From NCBI RefSeq assembly GCF_005239225.2, contig NC_133299.1:10048967-10112966 (forward strand): 64,000 bases of DNA. Reading direction: 5' to 3'. The position numbers were made by a program, and so were the translations under genes. Below are positions 1 through 9,265 of the stretch, piece after piece. The stretch is from Populus alba (lineage: Eukaryota; Streptophyta; Magnoliopsida; Malpighiales; Salicaceae). The notes beneath the pieces are model-generated. The model made no database searches and was not told the origin of the DNA. It saw nothing but the letters and a program-made list of their open reading frames with translations. Position 1 is the first letter of the stretch, and the number at the start of each line of letters is the position of its first letter.

Positions 1-295
1 GCTAACATGAATGTCAAAAAGATTATTCAGAAGATGGTAGTCACTTATAAGGATTGGCATGAGATGTTGCCATTTGCCCTTCATGCATATCGCATCGCAG
101 TCTGAACCTCAACAGAAGCCACACCGTACATGTTGGTATATGGAATGGAGGCAGTGATGCATTTAGAAGTGGAAATCCCCTCATTAAGAGTACTGGTAGA
201 CTCTAAGCTGGAAGAGGTAAAACGGATAAAAGTTAGATATGAACAGCTGAATCTGATAAGTGAAAAGAGGATAACCGCAATCTGTCATCATTAAC
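1..295 (+). pseudogene. Tat/Ogre-like Ty3/gypsy integrase relic, upstream part
   Basis: Reading frame 1 gives an integrase C-terminal stretch typical of Tat/Ogre Ty3/gypsy elements: a WHEMLPFALHAYR segment, then YGMEAV and EVEIPSLRVL, then YEQLNLISEKR. Two stops interrupt it: TGA at 103-105 where the family has Arg (CGA to TGA), and TAA at 293-295 where Gln is expected. The frame resumes at 2027 after a 1.7-kb insertion, so both pieces belong to one old element whose upstream part lies outside the window. The catalytic core is not in view. Assignment to Tat/Ogre rests on recalled family motifs; that it is a dead Ty3/gypsy integrase is clear. Confidence 0.85.
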
Positions 296-970
296 TGATT
301 AGTACTTAAAAGTGCATGTTTATCAAGGTTTTATATCATCATTTTGCACTTGAAGTATCAATAACTCCTTAACTAAAGCATGTTTTATAATAACAATTTT
401 GATATTATAAGATACCTTAATTTATGGTAAATGCTCATTTTAAATGCAGGACTATCACATAAATAAAAGGATTGATTGATGAGTTTAAGCATTGAAAGTT
501 AAAGGACAAAGAGATGGCCAAACTTAGAAAAGAGATGTCGGTGCAGTCCAAACCGGAACATTGCTCGGTAATTGGATCATATTTGGAGCTCTAGATCTCG
601 GATTTAGGTCCATTTTATATGGATGGAAAGGTAAAACATAGGCCTACAACTTTTATTTGTACACCAAGATCTAAGAAGGCCGTTTTCAAGTCCAAATTAT
701 AGGAACAACGAAGAAGTCCGAAGCTGTCCTGCAGCCCAGACACTATTTAGTGTTCAGCCCATATCTTGAGTTCTAGAAGTCCAAATGACCTCATCTTTTT
801 TTTGTTGGAAAGCTGAGACAATTTCCTAGAACATTCCTGAGGATTCTTGGAAAATTATGATGTTAGCAATGACGTCTTGTTCAGACAAGAAGATAAGGAT
901 TGTCACCAAGTCAAGATGTGGCCACCCACTCATCAATTAGTCAACAAATCAATAGTTCCAAATTTTGGCC

Positions 971-977
971 TATAAAA
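971..977 (+). promoter_or_regulatory. TATA box of the solo LTR
   Basis: TATAAAA inside GCCTATAAAAGGAGGC, about 675 bp into the LTR, as expected at a U3/R boundary in plant LTR retrotransposons. Transcription would start roughly 30 bp downstream. Confidence 0.6.
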
Positions 978-1704
978 GGAGGCACTTACCATGTATTGAG
1001 GCATCTTGGTTTCCAAATCAAGATCATGCTCTTGCTTTCTCTCTTTGTATTGCTTATGTCATGCTTTCATTAATATCAAGTTTATGCACTTCATTTCCTT
1101 TTCTTTACTTAGTTAACCTCTTTCTCATTTATGTTCTTATCTTGTTCATTTATGTTTCTTTCTTTCATTATGTTCAGCTAAGTTAATTATGTCAAGGTGA
1201 AAAGGGTACACTAATGGTGTAAGAATAAGTATAATATAAACTTAACATGGACCTTAACGTTGATACTAACATGTTTTATATTTTTTATCTTGTTCACTTT
1301 TAATACTTTGCTTGTTAAATGGTTAATCTAGATTTATGTTGTATAACACTTGGTACAACAAATACTTGGCACTTTCATAGCTCATACTGTATGGTATAAC
1401 CGACACCTGAGCTATGAAAGGAACTTGATTTGTTGTTAACATAAGTTATAATCATGAATGCCTGCCAACATTTACAAGTATTAGCTTTATTCGAATAAGA
1501 TAACTAATGTAATCATGTTAACAATTTATAATCTGATTGGAACCTCCTTTATGTGTGGTTTCCAATTGAGTAATAAGAGTTTATACTATACTTGTTTGAA
1601 GTACCATTAGTGGATCCTCTAACCTTGACATTTGTTTTTATCATTGTTTAATCCTTACGTTAATCTTTCATCTTAAAGTTCTCATTAATTTCTTCATCTT
1701 CTGC

Positions 1705-1706
<2 letters not shown>

Positions 1707-1738
<32 letters not shown>

Positions 1739-1739
1739 T
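1707..1739. repeat. (TTA)n microsatellite
   Basis: About eleven TTA/ATT units inside the solo LTR. Confidence 0.9.
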
Positions 1740-1860
1740 ACATTCTGTTTATATTATATAATATATATCTTTGATCTTTTCATAAACTCAGTATATAGGT
1801 TGGAAACCTGTTACCCGATCTTTTAGATCATTCTCAAGTATAACAACGTCACGTACTGAG

Positions 1861-1903
1861 TATAATAATAATTATTATTGTTATTGTTGTTGTTGTTGTT
1901 GTC
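1861..1903. repeat. Compound (TAA)n/(TTG)n microsatellite
   Basis: TAATAATAATTATTATTG followed by about five TTG units, near the 3' end of the solo LTR. Confidence 0.85.
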
Positions 1904-2021
1904 TTGTTATTTATAATTTGTACAATTAACCTCTCTGTGGTTTGACCCCGGTCTTGCCGGGTTATTTATTACTTCGACACTCCTGCACTTGGGAGAAGAC
2001 ATCAAGCTTTTGGTCGTGTCA

Positions 2022-2277
2022 TTAACTCTACCAAAGAAGGATGGCCAAATCATACAACAAGAAGGTTCTACCTCGAGGATTCCATGAAGGAGATCTTGTA
2101 CTGAAGAAAATATTGCCTTTACCAAGAGAAGATCAGAGTAAATGAGCATCAAACTATGAGGGCCCTTACGTAATGAATAAAGCATTCTCGAGAGGAGCTT
2201 TGCTGTTATCTAGAATGGATGGAGAAGATCTAGTTAGGCCTGTAAATTCTGACTCTGTAAGGAAATATTACGATTGA
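2022..2277 (+). pseudogene. Tat/Ogre-like integrase relic, C-terminal part
   Basis: Continues the frame broken at 295: MAKSYNKKVLPRGFHEGDLVLKK, then NYEGPYV, then a GALLLSRMDGEDL segment, ending VRKYYD and a TGA at 2275-2277. This is the usual C-terminal end of Tat/Ogre polyproteins. One internal stop (TGA, 2143-2145) stands where the family has Trp, a TGG to TGA change. All three stops in this relic are C-to-T type transitions. Confidence 0.85.
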
Positions 2278-3038
2278 CGTATTTCGTAATTTCCCGATCA
2301 ATGAAATAAAGTTCGGCCATGAATTCTCTCTGTAAAGAACCTTTTCTTCATAAAGCGCATGATCTCATAGCATTTGAAATTTTTTACTTAAACAAACTCT
2401 TTTCTTACGTATGACTAAGGAAATGACTCCATCAATTGAAGGGAACCAAATCAATTTTAAAATTGATAGATATTGCACACCACATTGGGGGCAAAAGGTG
2501 CACATAGGGGTTCATAGTGAACCAAAGCCCAAAAGGTTATCATCATAAAAACATCTTTTATGAGAATTGCTAATTGCATTGAAAGTTTTAGTTTTCATGA
2601 ACAAAACCAAATCTTTTAGTTTTCCTTTTAAAATAATAATAAAAGAAAATACTCAATGAGCAAGAAAGGGCCCCATAAAGAATTCACCAAGAGGATAGGA
2701 AGTATAGTGCATGGAGCATATTCCGGTTCAAGAGAACAAGTCGGAAAAACAAATGGAAACAAGAGCTCGAAGAAGTCTACAACGAAAAAGGGGGCCTATG
2801 TTTCCAAGATAGGTAACAAAAACATGCATGCTATATTGTCATAACACTAACCTGACAGGAAAGGTGTGACGAAAGCAAAATTAGTTCCAATTTTTTAGGA
2901 ATTGCTAACAGACATAATCTCAAGTCAACGGAGCTATGGAAAAGAATATAAATTGTGAACCAGCACTACTTTATTTCCTTGAGGTAAGATGTTTTCTTTT
3001 GAAGTTTGAGATAGGCGGGTCACCCGATCATTCCTTAG
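2278..3038. other. Downstream region of the Tat/Ogre relic, no gene recognised
   Basis: About 760 bp. A purine-rich run with GGGGGCAAAAGG (around 2486-2498) followed by TG could be a polypurine tract and LTR start, but no matching LTR is visible. A 62-codon Lys/Ser-rich open frame at 2656-2844 has no recognisable domain and I do not call it a gene. The stretch ends where a subtype A LTR begins. Confidence 0.4.
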
Positions 3039-3786
3039 TGATACGGTCCAGCCCTGTGATACGACCCAAGTAAGGTCAGATTCGGATTTTGGCGTAAAAA
3101 GCGCAACAGTCCAGGTTTACGGCAACAATCATAATTCTCAATCCGACCGTTGGACCGGGCTACTATTTTATGTGGACTCTCCAGACATATCTTACTACCT
3201 TGGGTTAAAAATTCAGGTCAATCGAAGTTCGAGAAGGAACCGCAATACTGGTCAACGGAGGCTGTACGGATTTTGTTATTTACTTCCATTTGACTTGTGG
3301 ACTTGCTATTTGGTTAGGATTCTTTTCCTACAAGGATGTGGCAGCTGGTTTTGGGAATTTCCTAATTCCACAAGGATCTTTAATGAGCTGCAATATAATC
3401 TACAAGTGTGGTAGTGATTCATTAATGTTTCAGAATCCTTTTCTTATAAGGATTCCTTAGTCTTCCTAGCTACACAAGGAAAGAAAGGCTGGTGGTATTT
3501 AATGACAGATTAGTTATTTCGGCAGCTTTGATGAATATTATTCTGATTTTTTTAGTTTTAACGTGTGAGAGTGACTCTTGCATTCTTCAGTTCTTGAACG
3601 AACTGAATCTGACTTATCGAAGATTAATTGGCTTCGTGGAGTAATTCTACTCATTCCAATAGTGTTGGTGCCTTAGGGCAGGTTTTCATTGTGTCACACT
3701 CATATCAGACCTATTTCGGGTTTCCGGGATCAAATCTCAATCTTGATTGTGGGTTGCGTGACCACGTGATCACGAGGTTCACATCA
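3039..3786 (+). repeat. Subtype A 5' LTR
   Basis: Starts TGATACGGTCCAGCC and ends GAGGTTCACATCA, directly before the PBS. At 748 bp it is shorter than the 941-bp A LTRs at 34332 and 38454 because part of U3/R is deleted after the TTTAATGACAGATTAG region. Confidence 0.9.
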
Positions 3787-3788
3787 GT

Positions 3789-3800
3789 TGGTATCAGAGC
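3789..3800 (+). other. Primer binding site, initiator tRNA-Met
   Basis: TGGTATCAGAGC, complementary to the 3' end of plant initiator tRNA-Met, two bases after the LTR. Complementarity continues weakly (TAGGCTCCG). Confidence 0.85.
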
Positions 3801-4033
3801 TAGGCTCCGAAACAAGGTCATATCCTTTTGTGATTTTCGATTTTTTTTTTTAGTGTTCCTTTAATTTTTTCACTATTTGCGTCCATCTTCTTGTTCTTCG
3901 TGTCTGTGTCATCTAAGCAAAAAAAAAATTATATTTCATCTTGTTATTGTCTCTAATCATATCAGTATATTAAAAATAAAAGAGAGAGAGAGAGAGAGGG
4001 ATTAGTTGAAATTTGAAGGATCATTAAATTTGT

Positions 4034-4504
4034 GCCGCAGAAACACAACTCTTGGTGAACTTTAAGCAAACCACCTCAGAATCAATTGAAACTTTATATT
4101 CAGTGTATTGGGAGTGAGATCGCATCATATTTCAAATTTGGGCTTATTCTGATGTCTTTTGCTTGAGGTTTTAATTCGAGATTCAATTCTGCCATAGAAA
4201 CCCTACTCTTAGTGAACCATAAGAAAACCACCTCAGAATCAATTTGAACTGGATATTCAGTCTATTGGGGGTGATAATGCATCATATTTAAAATTTGAGA
4301 TTATTCTAATATTGTTTTCTTGAGGTTTTAATTCGAGGTTCAATTCTGCCGTAGAAACACTACTATTAGTGAACCGTAAGCAAACCACCTTAGAATCAAT
4401 TGAAACTTCATATTATGTGTATTGGGGATGATATCGCACCATATATTAAATTTGGGAAAATTTTGATACTGGCTTCTGGAGGTTTTAATTGGAGGTTCAA
4501 TTCT
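4034..4504 (+). repeat. Three tandem 157-bp units in the subtype A leader
   Basis: The anchor TTCTGCCGCAGAAAC or a variant recurs with GCC at 4034, 4191, 4348 and 4505, a spacing of exactly 157 bp each time. Units share TCAGAATCAATT, ATTGGGGGTGA and GAGGTTTTAATTCGAG blocks with about 80-85% identity by eye. The same array exists in copy 2 (37187-37646). Confidence 0.85.
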
Positions 4505-4926
4505 GCCGCAAACTGATCATACAAGGAGTTTGGGTACCTAGAAATAAGAGAACGACCTATAAATTGATTTTTGGTGATTTCATAGTATTGTAATACTACA
4601 TATTAAATTTGAGGACATTTGGATATTGTTTTCTTTAGGTTCCTAAACTGGGTCTTGTTTTGTCGTAACGGGTCTGTTTGGTGTTATCTTTCAAAACTTG
4701 TTTTGTTTCTGTTTATGTCGTTCGTGCCATTACACTATCATCATATTTTGATATTTGGCTGTTGTTTGAGTCATTTTCATCACTTTTCGCATTTGTTTGT
4801 TTTTTTCTGATAAGTTATGGTCCAAACAAAAGTCAGATTCGTAATCTCGAATCTAAATCAGTGTTCTTCCTGTTATAAACTCTATTCTTGTCGTCGTCTT
4901 CTTGTTTTTTCCCCCCTATCTATGTC

Positions 4927-5304
4927 ATGTATTCACTAAGGGAGAGGGAACAGAGGAGGATTGTAGATCAACAATGCGAAATACTAAGCCATGGTTTGGG
5001 GGTTCTAGAACGAGAAGTTGATAAGTGTAGAAGATTATTCAATGCTCTTGAAGCTTCATGGGAAAAAGAGGTACAACGCCAAAAGGATGAAAGACGAAGG
5101 AGAGTCGTTGTGGTTATCATTCAAAAGTATGTACGCAAGTGGTTAGTACGGCGTGCTTATTTGAAATTCTTGTCAGTCACTACTTCTATACAGTGTTGTT
5201 GGAGAAAGGTGTTAGCAATAAGGGGATTCCGATGGCTTAAACAAGAGGCTACTGAAGTCACCATTAATGCTATTCAAGATTCGAGGGCGAATCTTCTTGA
5301 ATAG
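4927..5304 (+). CDS. IQ-motif protein of the subtype A retrotransposon
   Basis: 125 aa from the ATG at 4927 (MYSLREREQRR). Residues about 25-60 are heptad-like and charged, consistent with a short coiled coil. Two IQ motifs follow: IQKYVRKWLVRR (65-76) and IQCCWRKVLAIR (88-99), each fitting IQxxxRxxxxR, the calmodulin or myosin-light-chain binding signature. LKQEA after IQ2 resembles the end of the IQ neck in plant class XI myosins, so a myosin-like donor is my inference. The frame ends at TAG (5302-5304) inside the polypurine tract. Copy 2 has GAG there and reads on into the LTR, so this stop looks secondary. The function is unknown; binding of calmodulin is a prediction. It is homologous to the IQ part of the subtype B ORFs. 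Confidence 0.6.
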   Translation: MYSLREREQRRIVDQQCEILSHGLGVLEREVDKCRRLFNALEASWEKEVQRQKDERRRRVVVVIIQKYVRKWLVRRAYLKFLSVTTSIQCCWRKVLAIRGFRWLKQEATEVTINAIQDSRANLLE

Positions 5305-5312
5305 GGAGGGAA

Positions 5313-5577
5313 TGATACGGTTCAGCCCTGTGATACGACCCAAGTAAGGTCAGATTCGAATTTTGGCGTAAAAAGCGCGACAGTCCAGGTTTACGGCAAC
5401 AATCATAATTCTCAATCCAACCGTTGGATCGGGCTAATATTTTATGTGGACTCTCCAGACATATCTTACTACATTGGGTTAAAAATTCAGGTCAATCGGA
5501 GCTTGGGAAGGAGCCGCAATACTGGTCAACGGAGCCTGTATGGATTTTGTTATTTACTTCCATTTGACTTGTGGACT
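5313..5577 (+). repeat. Subtype A 3' LTR, first 265 bp only
   Basis: Starts TGATACGGTTCAGCC after the polypurine tract and matches the A LTR until GACTTGTGGACTTCC. Sequence then switches to an inverted IQ segment. Confidence 0.85.
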
Positions 5578-5736
5578 TCCATTAATGGTGACTTCAGTAG
5601 CCTCTTGTTTAAGCCATCGGAATCCCCTTATTGCTAACACCTTTCTCCAACAACACTGTACAGAAGTAGTGACTCACAAGAATTTCAAATAAGCATGCCG
5701 TACTAACCGCTTGCGTACATACTTTTGAAGGATAAC
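5578..5736 (-). pseudogene. Inverted fragment of the subtype A IQ ORF
   Basis: The minus strand matches 5111-5273 of the adjacent IQ ORF with only a few differences and covers both IQ motifs. It shares the private AATAAGGGGATTCCGATGG string with copy 1, whereas copy 2 (38069-38453) differs there, so it derives from copy 1 or a close sister. It abuts a U5 end of an antisense LTR at 5737. No open reading frame of its own. Confidence 0.8.
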
Positions 5737-6467
5737 TGATGCGAACCTCGTGATCACACAACCCACACGCAAAGACACCAATTCCCGGAAAGCCAAGTAA
5801 ATCAGGTTTGATAGGAGTGTGACACAAAGATAACTTGTACCTAGGAACCAACACTATTGGAAACGGAGACCCCCACCCAACGAATATTGATTCGCGAACG
5901 AGAAGTATAAGGATGACGCCACGAAGATAGTTGTTCTTTGATAAGTCGTTTTCAGTTCTTTAGAGAACCATGGAAGGGAGATTATCTCACCAACACACAC
6001 ACACACACACACACAAAGTGCGGTAAACAAGAAGTTTTATTAATATGAATTGTCTTTTCTTACATGTCTGGTTATGCCCTTATTTATAGTGACTGCAAAC
6101 TAAAATAAACCCTAATGGACCCCTTATGTGGACTTATATGATGCCCACTTACAATTAAACCCAAATAATATAAAAAAACCCTAAACTAAGAAGAAAATAA
6201 CAATAAAATAAATAAATCCGAATTTAATATCCTAACTATGATAGGATCAGATTCTACCCCTTTAGAAGTCCTATATAAGCTAGGAGAATCAAATCTGAAG
6301 GTAGAATTAGTTCTGAAATCTTCTTTCCTTTTTGTAGCTAGGATGAATAAGGAATCCTTGTAAGAAAAGGATTCTGAAACATTTATGAATCCTTGCCACA
6401 CTTGGAAACTATGTTGCAGCCCATTAAAGATCTTTGTAGAATTAGGAGATTCCTAAAATAAGCTGCC
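5737..6467 (-). repeat. Antisense subtype B LTR, U5 to mid-U3
   Basis: Begins TGATGCGAACC (the inverted LTR end) and matches B LTRs, including a long (AC)n run at about 5992-6015, up to AATAAGCTGCC. The U3 start is missing; a gag fragment follows directly. On its plus-strand left side it is flanked by ATAAC, for which I find no partner. Confidence 0.8.
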
Positions 6468-7537
6468 ATCCGTATGAGTATCCTTTTTAGCCTTAGGTGG
6501 TTCAACCTTTGCATAAGGCTTTGGTTAAACAACCCCCTCTCTCTTCAAGTTTGGCCTTCATGTTGAGGAAGATGAAGTCGAATTGGTCTAAAAATGTGTA
6601 CTGTCACTTCTCTTTATTTGCCTCTCCACCTTCGTTGCCATATGGATCATGTCTTCCAATTCTCCACAATGTTGTAATTTTACAACATTCACAATGTCCC
6701 TATTCGGCCCATTTAGAATCTACCCATAGTAGCTTTCCTATCCTCAATCACATTAACCCAAATCATTGCAATCTCCATCTCCTTGAAATACTCATCCACG
6801 GACCTAGAACCTTGATTCAAACCCTATAATTTCAAATACAAATCTCTATAATAGTGGTTAAGTACAAATCGACTTCTCATCAACACTTTCATCTCCTCCC
6901 ACAATGCTACTGGCCTCTCTCCACTCCTCCTTCTACTAATCACATTTTGATCCCACCAAATCAATGCATAATCCGTGAATTCGATGACTACCGATTTCAC
7001 TTTCTTCACCTCCGAATAGTTATGGCAATCAAAATGTATTTTTCTCCACTCCAAATATACCTCGTGACCGTTTTTACCTTGAAAAGAAGGTATTTTTAGT
7101 TTGATAGCACACAAATCACCATTTAAATCAGCATGCCCCTCAACACTACGGAATTTTTCCCTTTGGCCGAATTGGCCCCTAGTTCTATTCCCAAAATCCC
7201 TTCGTTTTCTAGGCTGCTGAAAACCTTCTCGATGGCCTATGGCCTCATCCCTAAAACCTTCATCACCAATATCATCAACGGCCTCCTCAATATCCTCATA
7301 ACCAGCCCACCTTGGCTTTTCAGCCCTACTGCCACTATTTGTTTTCGGTTCAGCCCCATGCTTCCTCACATCTTAGGTGCTTGGACTAGCCTCGTTACTA
7401 CATTTCCCCACCCTATCAAGTCTGTCACACATGTTCCCCATCACAAAATTCATCATCTCCATCATCTGTGTCATGGCTTGCATTTGAAACTTAAGTTCTC
7501 CCTCGGGATGGGTTGGTGTATTGTTTTGATCTGACAT
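6468..7537 (-). pseudogene. Gag fragment, subtype C-like
   Basis: Reads right to left from an ATG at 7537 (MSDQNNT). It contains the N-terminal Gag region, the [14 protein letters not shown] and [15 protein letters not shown] segments of the retrotransposon Gag domain, and ends before the CCHC knuckle in the linker ([10 protein letters not shown] region). Several stops and frameshifts break it, for example after LYLKL and near the KATMGRF region. It joins an LTR B fragment at 6467. It forms part of the antisense element whose leader was the target of the 8305-16353 insertion. Confidence 0.85.
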
Positions 7538-8304
7538 GATAGTACCTGCAAAAATTGATTAGTGGTAAAACAATATTCACATATCGCTCTTGTTTTGCTC
7601 AAACACTCCTCACACCTCTTGTCTCACCTTCTTACGGTTCTTACAGAACTAAAACCAACACCAAATAGAACCAATCTTAGCACCTCAATCCAAATGTATA
7701 TATAAATCAAAAAGCAATCAAAAAAACAAGCAAAAATGAAACTATGATGATAGTCTCGCGAGTAGCAAGCGAATCTATCCAAAATATGAACAAAACTAAA
7801 GACTCGAATAAAAAAAGAAACGAAATATGCAAAATGAGGAAACAACACCCAAATATGTTGGATATGTTGAAGATATACTGCAAGAAATGAAAAAAAAAAC
7901 AGAAAGAAAATGAATTTCAAAAGTTGAAGCAAAATAGACTCGTTTACGACGAGTTAAGTCCGAATCTGGAACCTAAAGTAAATGATGTCCAATTAAGCTA
8001 AAATTTCAGATATAATGCGATATCAACCTAAATAGATAGAATATAAATTTTGAGCAATTTAGAATAAAGTTTGATATACTGATGCTAAAACGTTATGAAT
8101 CAAACCTGATTATACCTGAAATTGAAAACCAAAGCAAACAATATCCAATTGACCCCAAACTTAATATATGGTGCTATTATGACCCCATTAATCAGAGTAT
8201 CAAATTTGAGCTAATTCCAAGATGATTTGATCCAATTTTCCCTTGTTTAGTTTTCTACGACAAAAACCAATAAACTTCTTTTTGAATGATTTTTTTGGCC
8301 TTTC
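7538..8304 (-). other. Antisense leader of the outer element, part 1
   Basis: 5' untranslated leader between Gag and PBS, homologous to the leaders at 13348-14307, 24900-25832 and 44702-45586, including repeated ~157-bp blocks. It is interrupted at 8304/8305 and continues at 16354-16548. Short open frames here are not conserved and are not called. Confidence 0.8.
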
Positions 8305-9265
8305 TGATGCAAACCTCGTGATCACGTGGTCACGCAACCCACACGCAAAGACACCAATTCCCGAAAAGCCAAGTAAATCAGGTTTGATAGGAGTGTGACA
8401 CAAAGATAACTTGTACCTAGGCACCAGCACTATTGGAAACGAAAAACCCCCACCCAACGAATATAGATTCGCGAACGAGAAGTATAAGGATGACACCACG
8501 AAGCCAGTTGTTCTTCGATAAGTCGTTTTTAGTTCTTTAGAGAACCAAGGAAGGGAGCTTATCCCACCAACACACAAGTGCTGCAAAGAAGTTTATTGAT
8601 CTAAAAATTGCGTAACCTTACATATTTGGTTATGCCTCTATTTATACTGACTCTAGACTTAAAGAAACCCTAATGGACCCCCTTAGGTGGACTTATATGA
8701 AGCCCACTTACAATTAACCCCAAATAAGTAATAATAACCTAAAAACTAAGAACAAAATAATAAAAATCCAAAAATTACCATCCTAAATATGCTAGAATCA
8801 AATTTGTGTTGCTGCCCCCTTTCCTTTGATGTCCTTGATTAGCTTGGATAAATTTCCTCCTTTGTTGTTGATTTAATTACTTTCCTTCCTATGTTAGGAA
8901 AAGCATTAAATAGTCCTTCCCTCTTTAGGAATAAGATATGGCCAACTTCCTTACTTAATTAGGAGAATAAATTGCTGGCTTTTTATCCTTGAAGCATTAG
9001 GAAATAAAACAAGCCTAACAAGGCTGGTATTGGGCCGGACATATCAACCCCTTGTTCCACATGAATTGGGGACATGAACTAGATGAATTAAACGCTGTCC
9101 TTCATGCTCCTTAAATGTCCCAAGCCCTTCTAGGTCCATCTTGCTCCATAAGTTCTGAACAAGCCCATTCAATGCTTCTTTGCCCTAGCTCTTGTGATTG
9201 GCCCAATTGGCACCTCCAATGGATCGTTGGCATGATTACGCTTGGTGTTGGGCTGATCTGCATCA
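8305..9265 (-). repeat. Antisense subtype C 3' LTR
   Basis: Complete, 961 bp, from TGATGCAAACC (U5 end) to CTGATCTGCATCA (U3 start). The polypurine tract (TCCCCTCTCTCTTC on the plus strand, 9266-9279) follows. It encodes the tail of integrase. Confidence 0.9.

Larger units (their letters stand above)
296..2021 (+). mobile_element. Solo LTR (1,726 bp) inserted in the integrase relic
   Basis: Starts TGATTAGTAC, ends GGTCGTGTCA, and is flanked by the 5-bp duplication TTAAC (291-295 and 2022-2026). Removing it and one TTAAC copy restores the integrase frame (..ICHH, stop, LYQRRMAKSYNKK..). No internal coding region, PBS or second LTR is present, so it is a solo LTR left by LTR-LTR recombination. 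A TATA box at 971-977 sets the orientation. It is unrelated by eye to the TGATRCG family that fills the rest of the window. Confidence 0.85.
3039..5577 (+). mobile_element. Subtype A non-autonomous LTR element, copy 1 (3' LTR truncated)
   Basis: Order: 5' LTR (3039-3786), initiator tRNA-Met PBS, leader with a 157-bp tandem repeat, IQ-motif ORF, polypurine tract (AGGGAGGGAA, 5303-5312), and the first 265 bp of the 3' LTR. It carries no gag, protease, RT or integrase, so it must use another element's machinery, most likely that of C/D, which share its LTR ends and PBS. The 3' LTR breaks at about 5577, where an inverted copy of part of its own ORF begins. The 5' flank CTTAG has no matching duplication downstream. 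Confidence 0.85.

Noticed and set aside
2656..2844. 62-codon Lys/Ser-rich frame
   Set aside because: Short, no recognisable domain, inside a decayed element; no support beyond an ATG and a stop.
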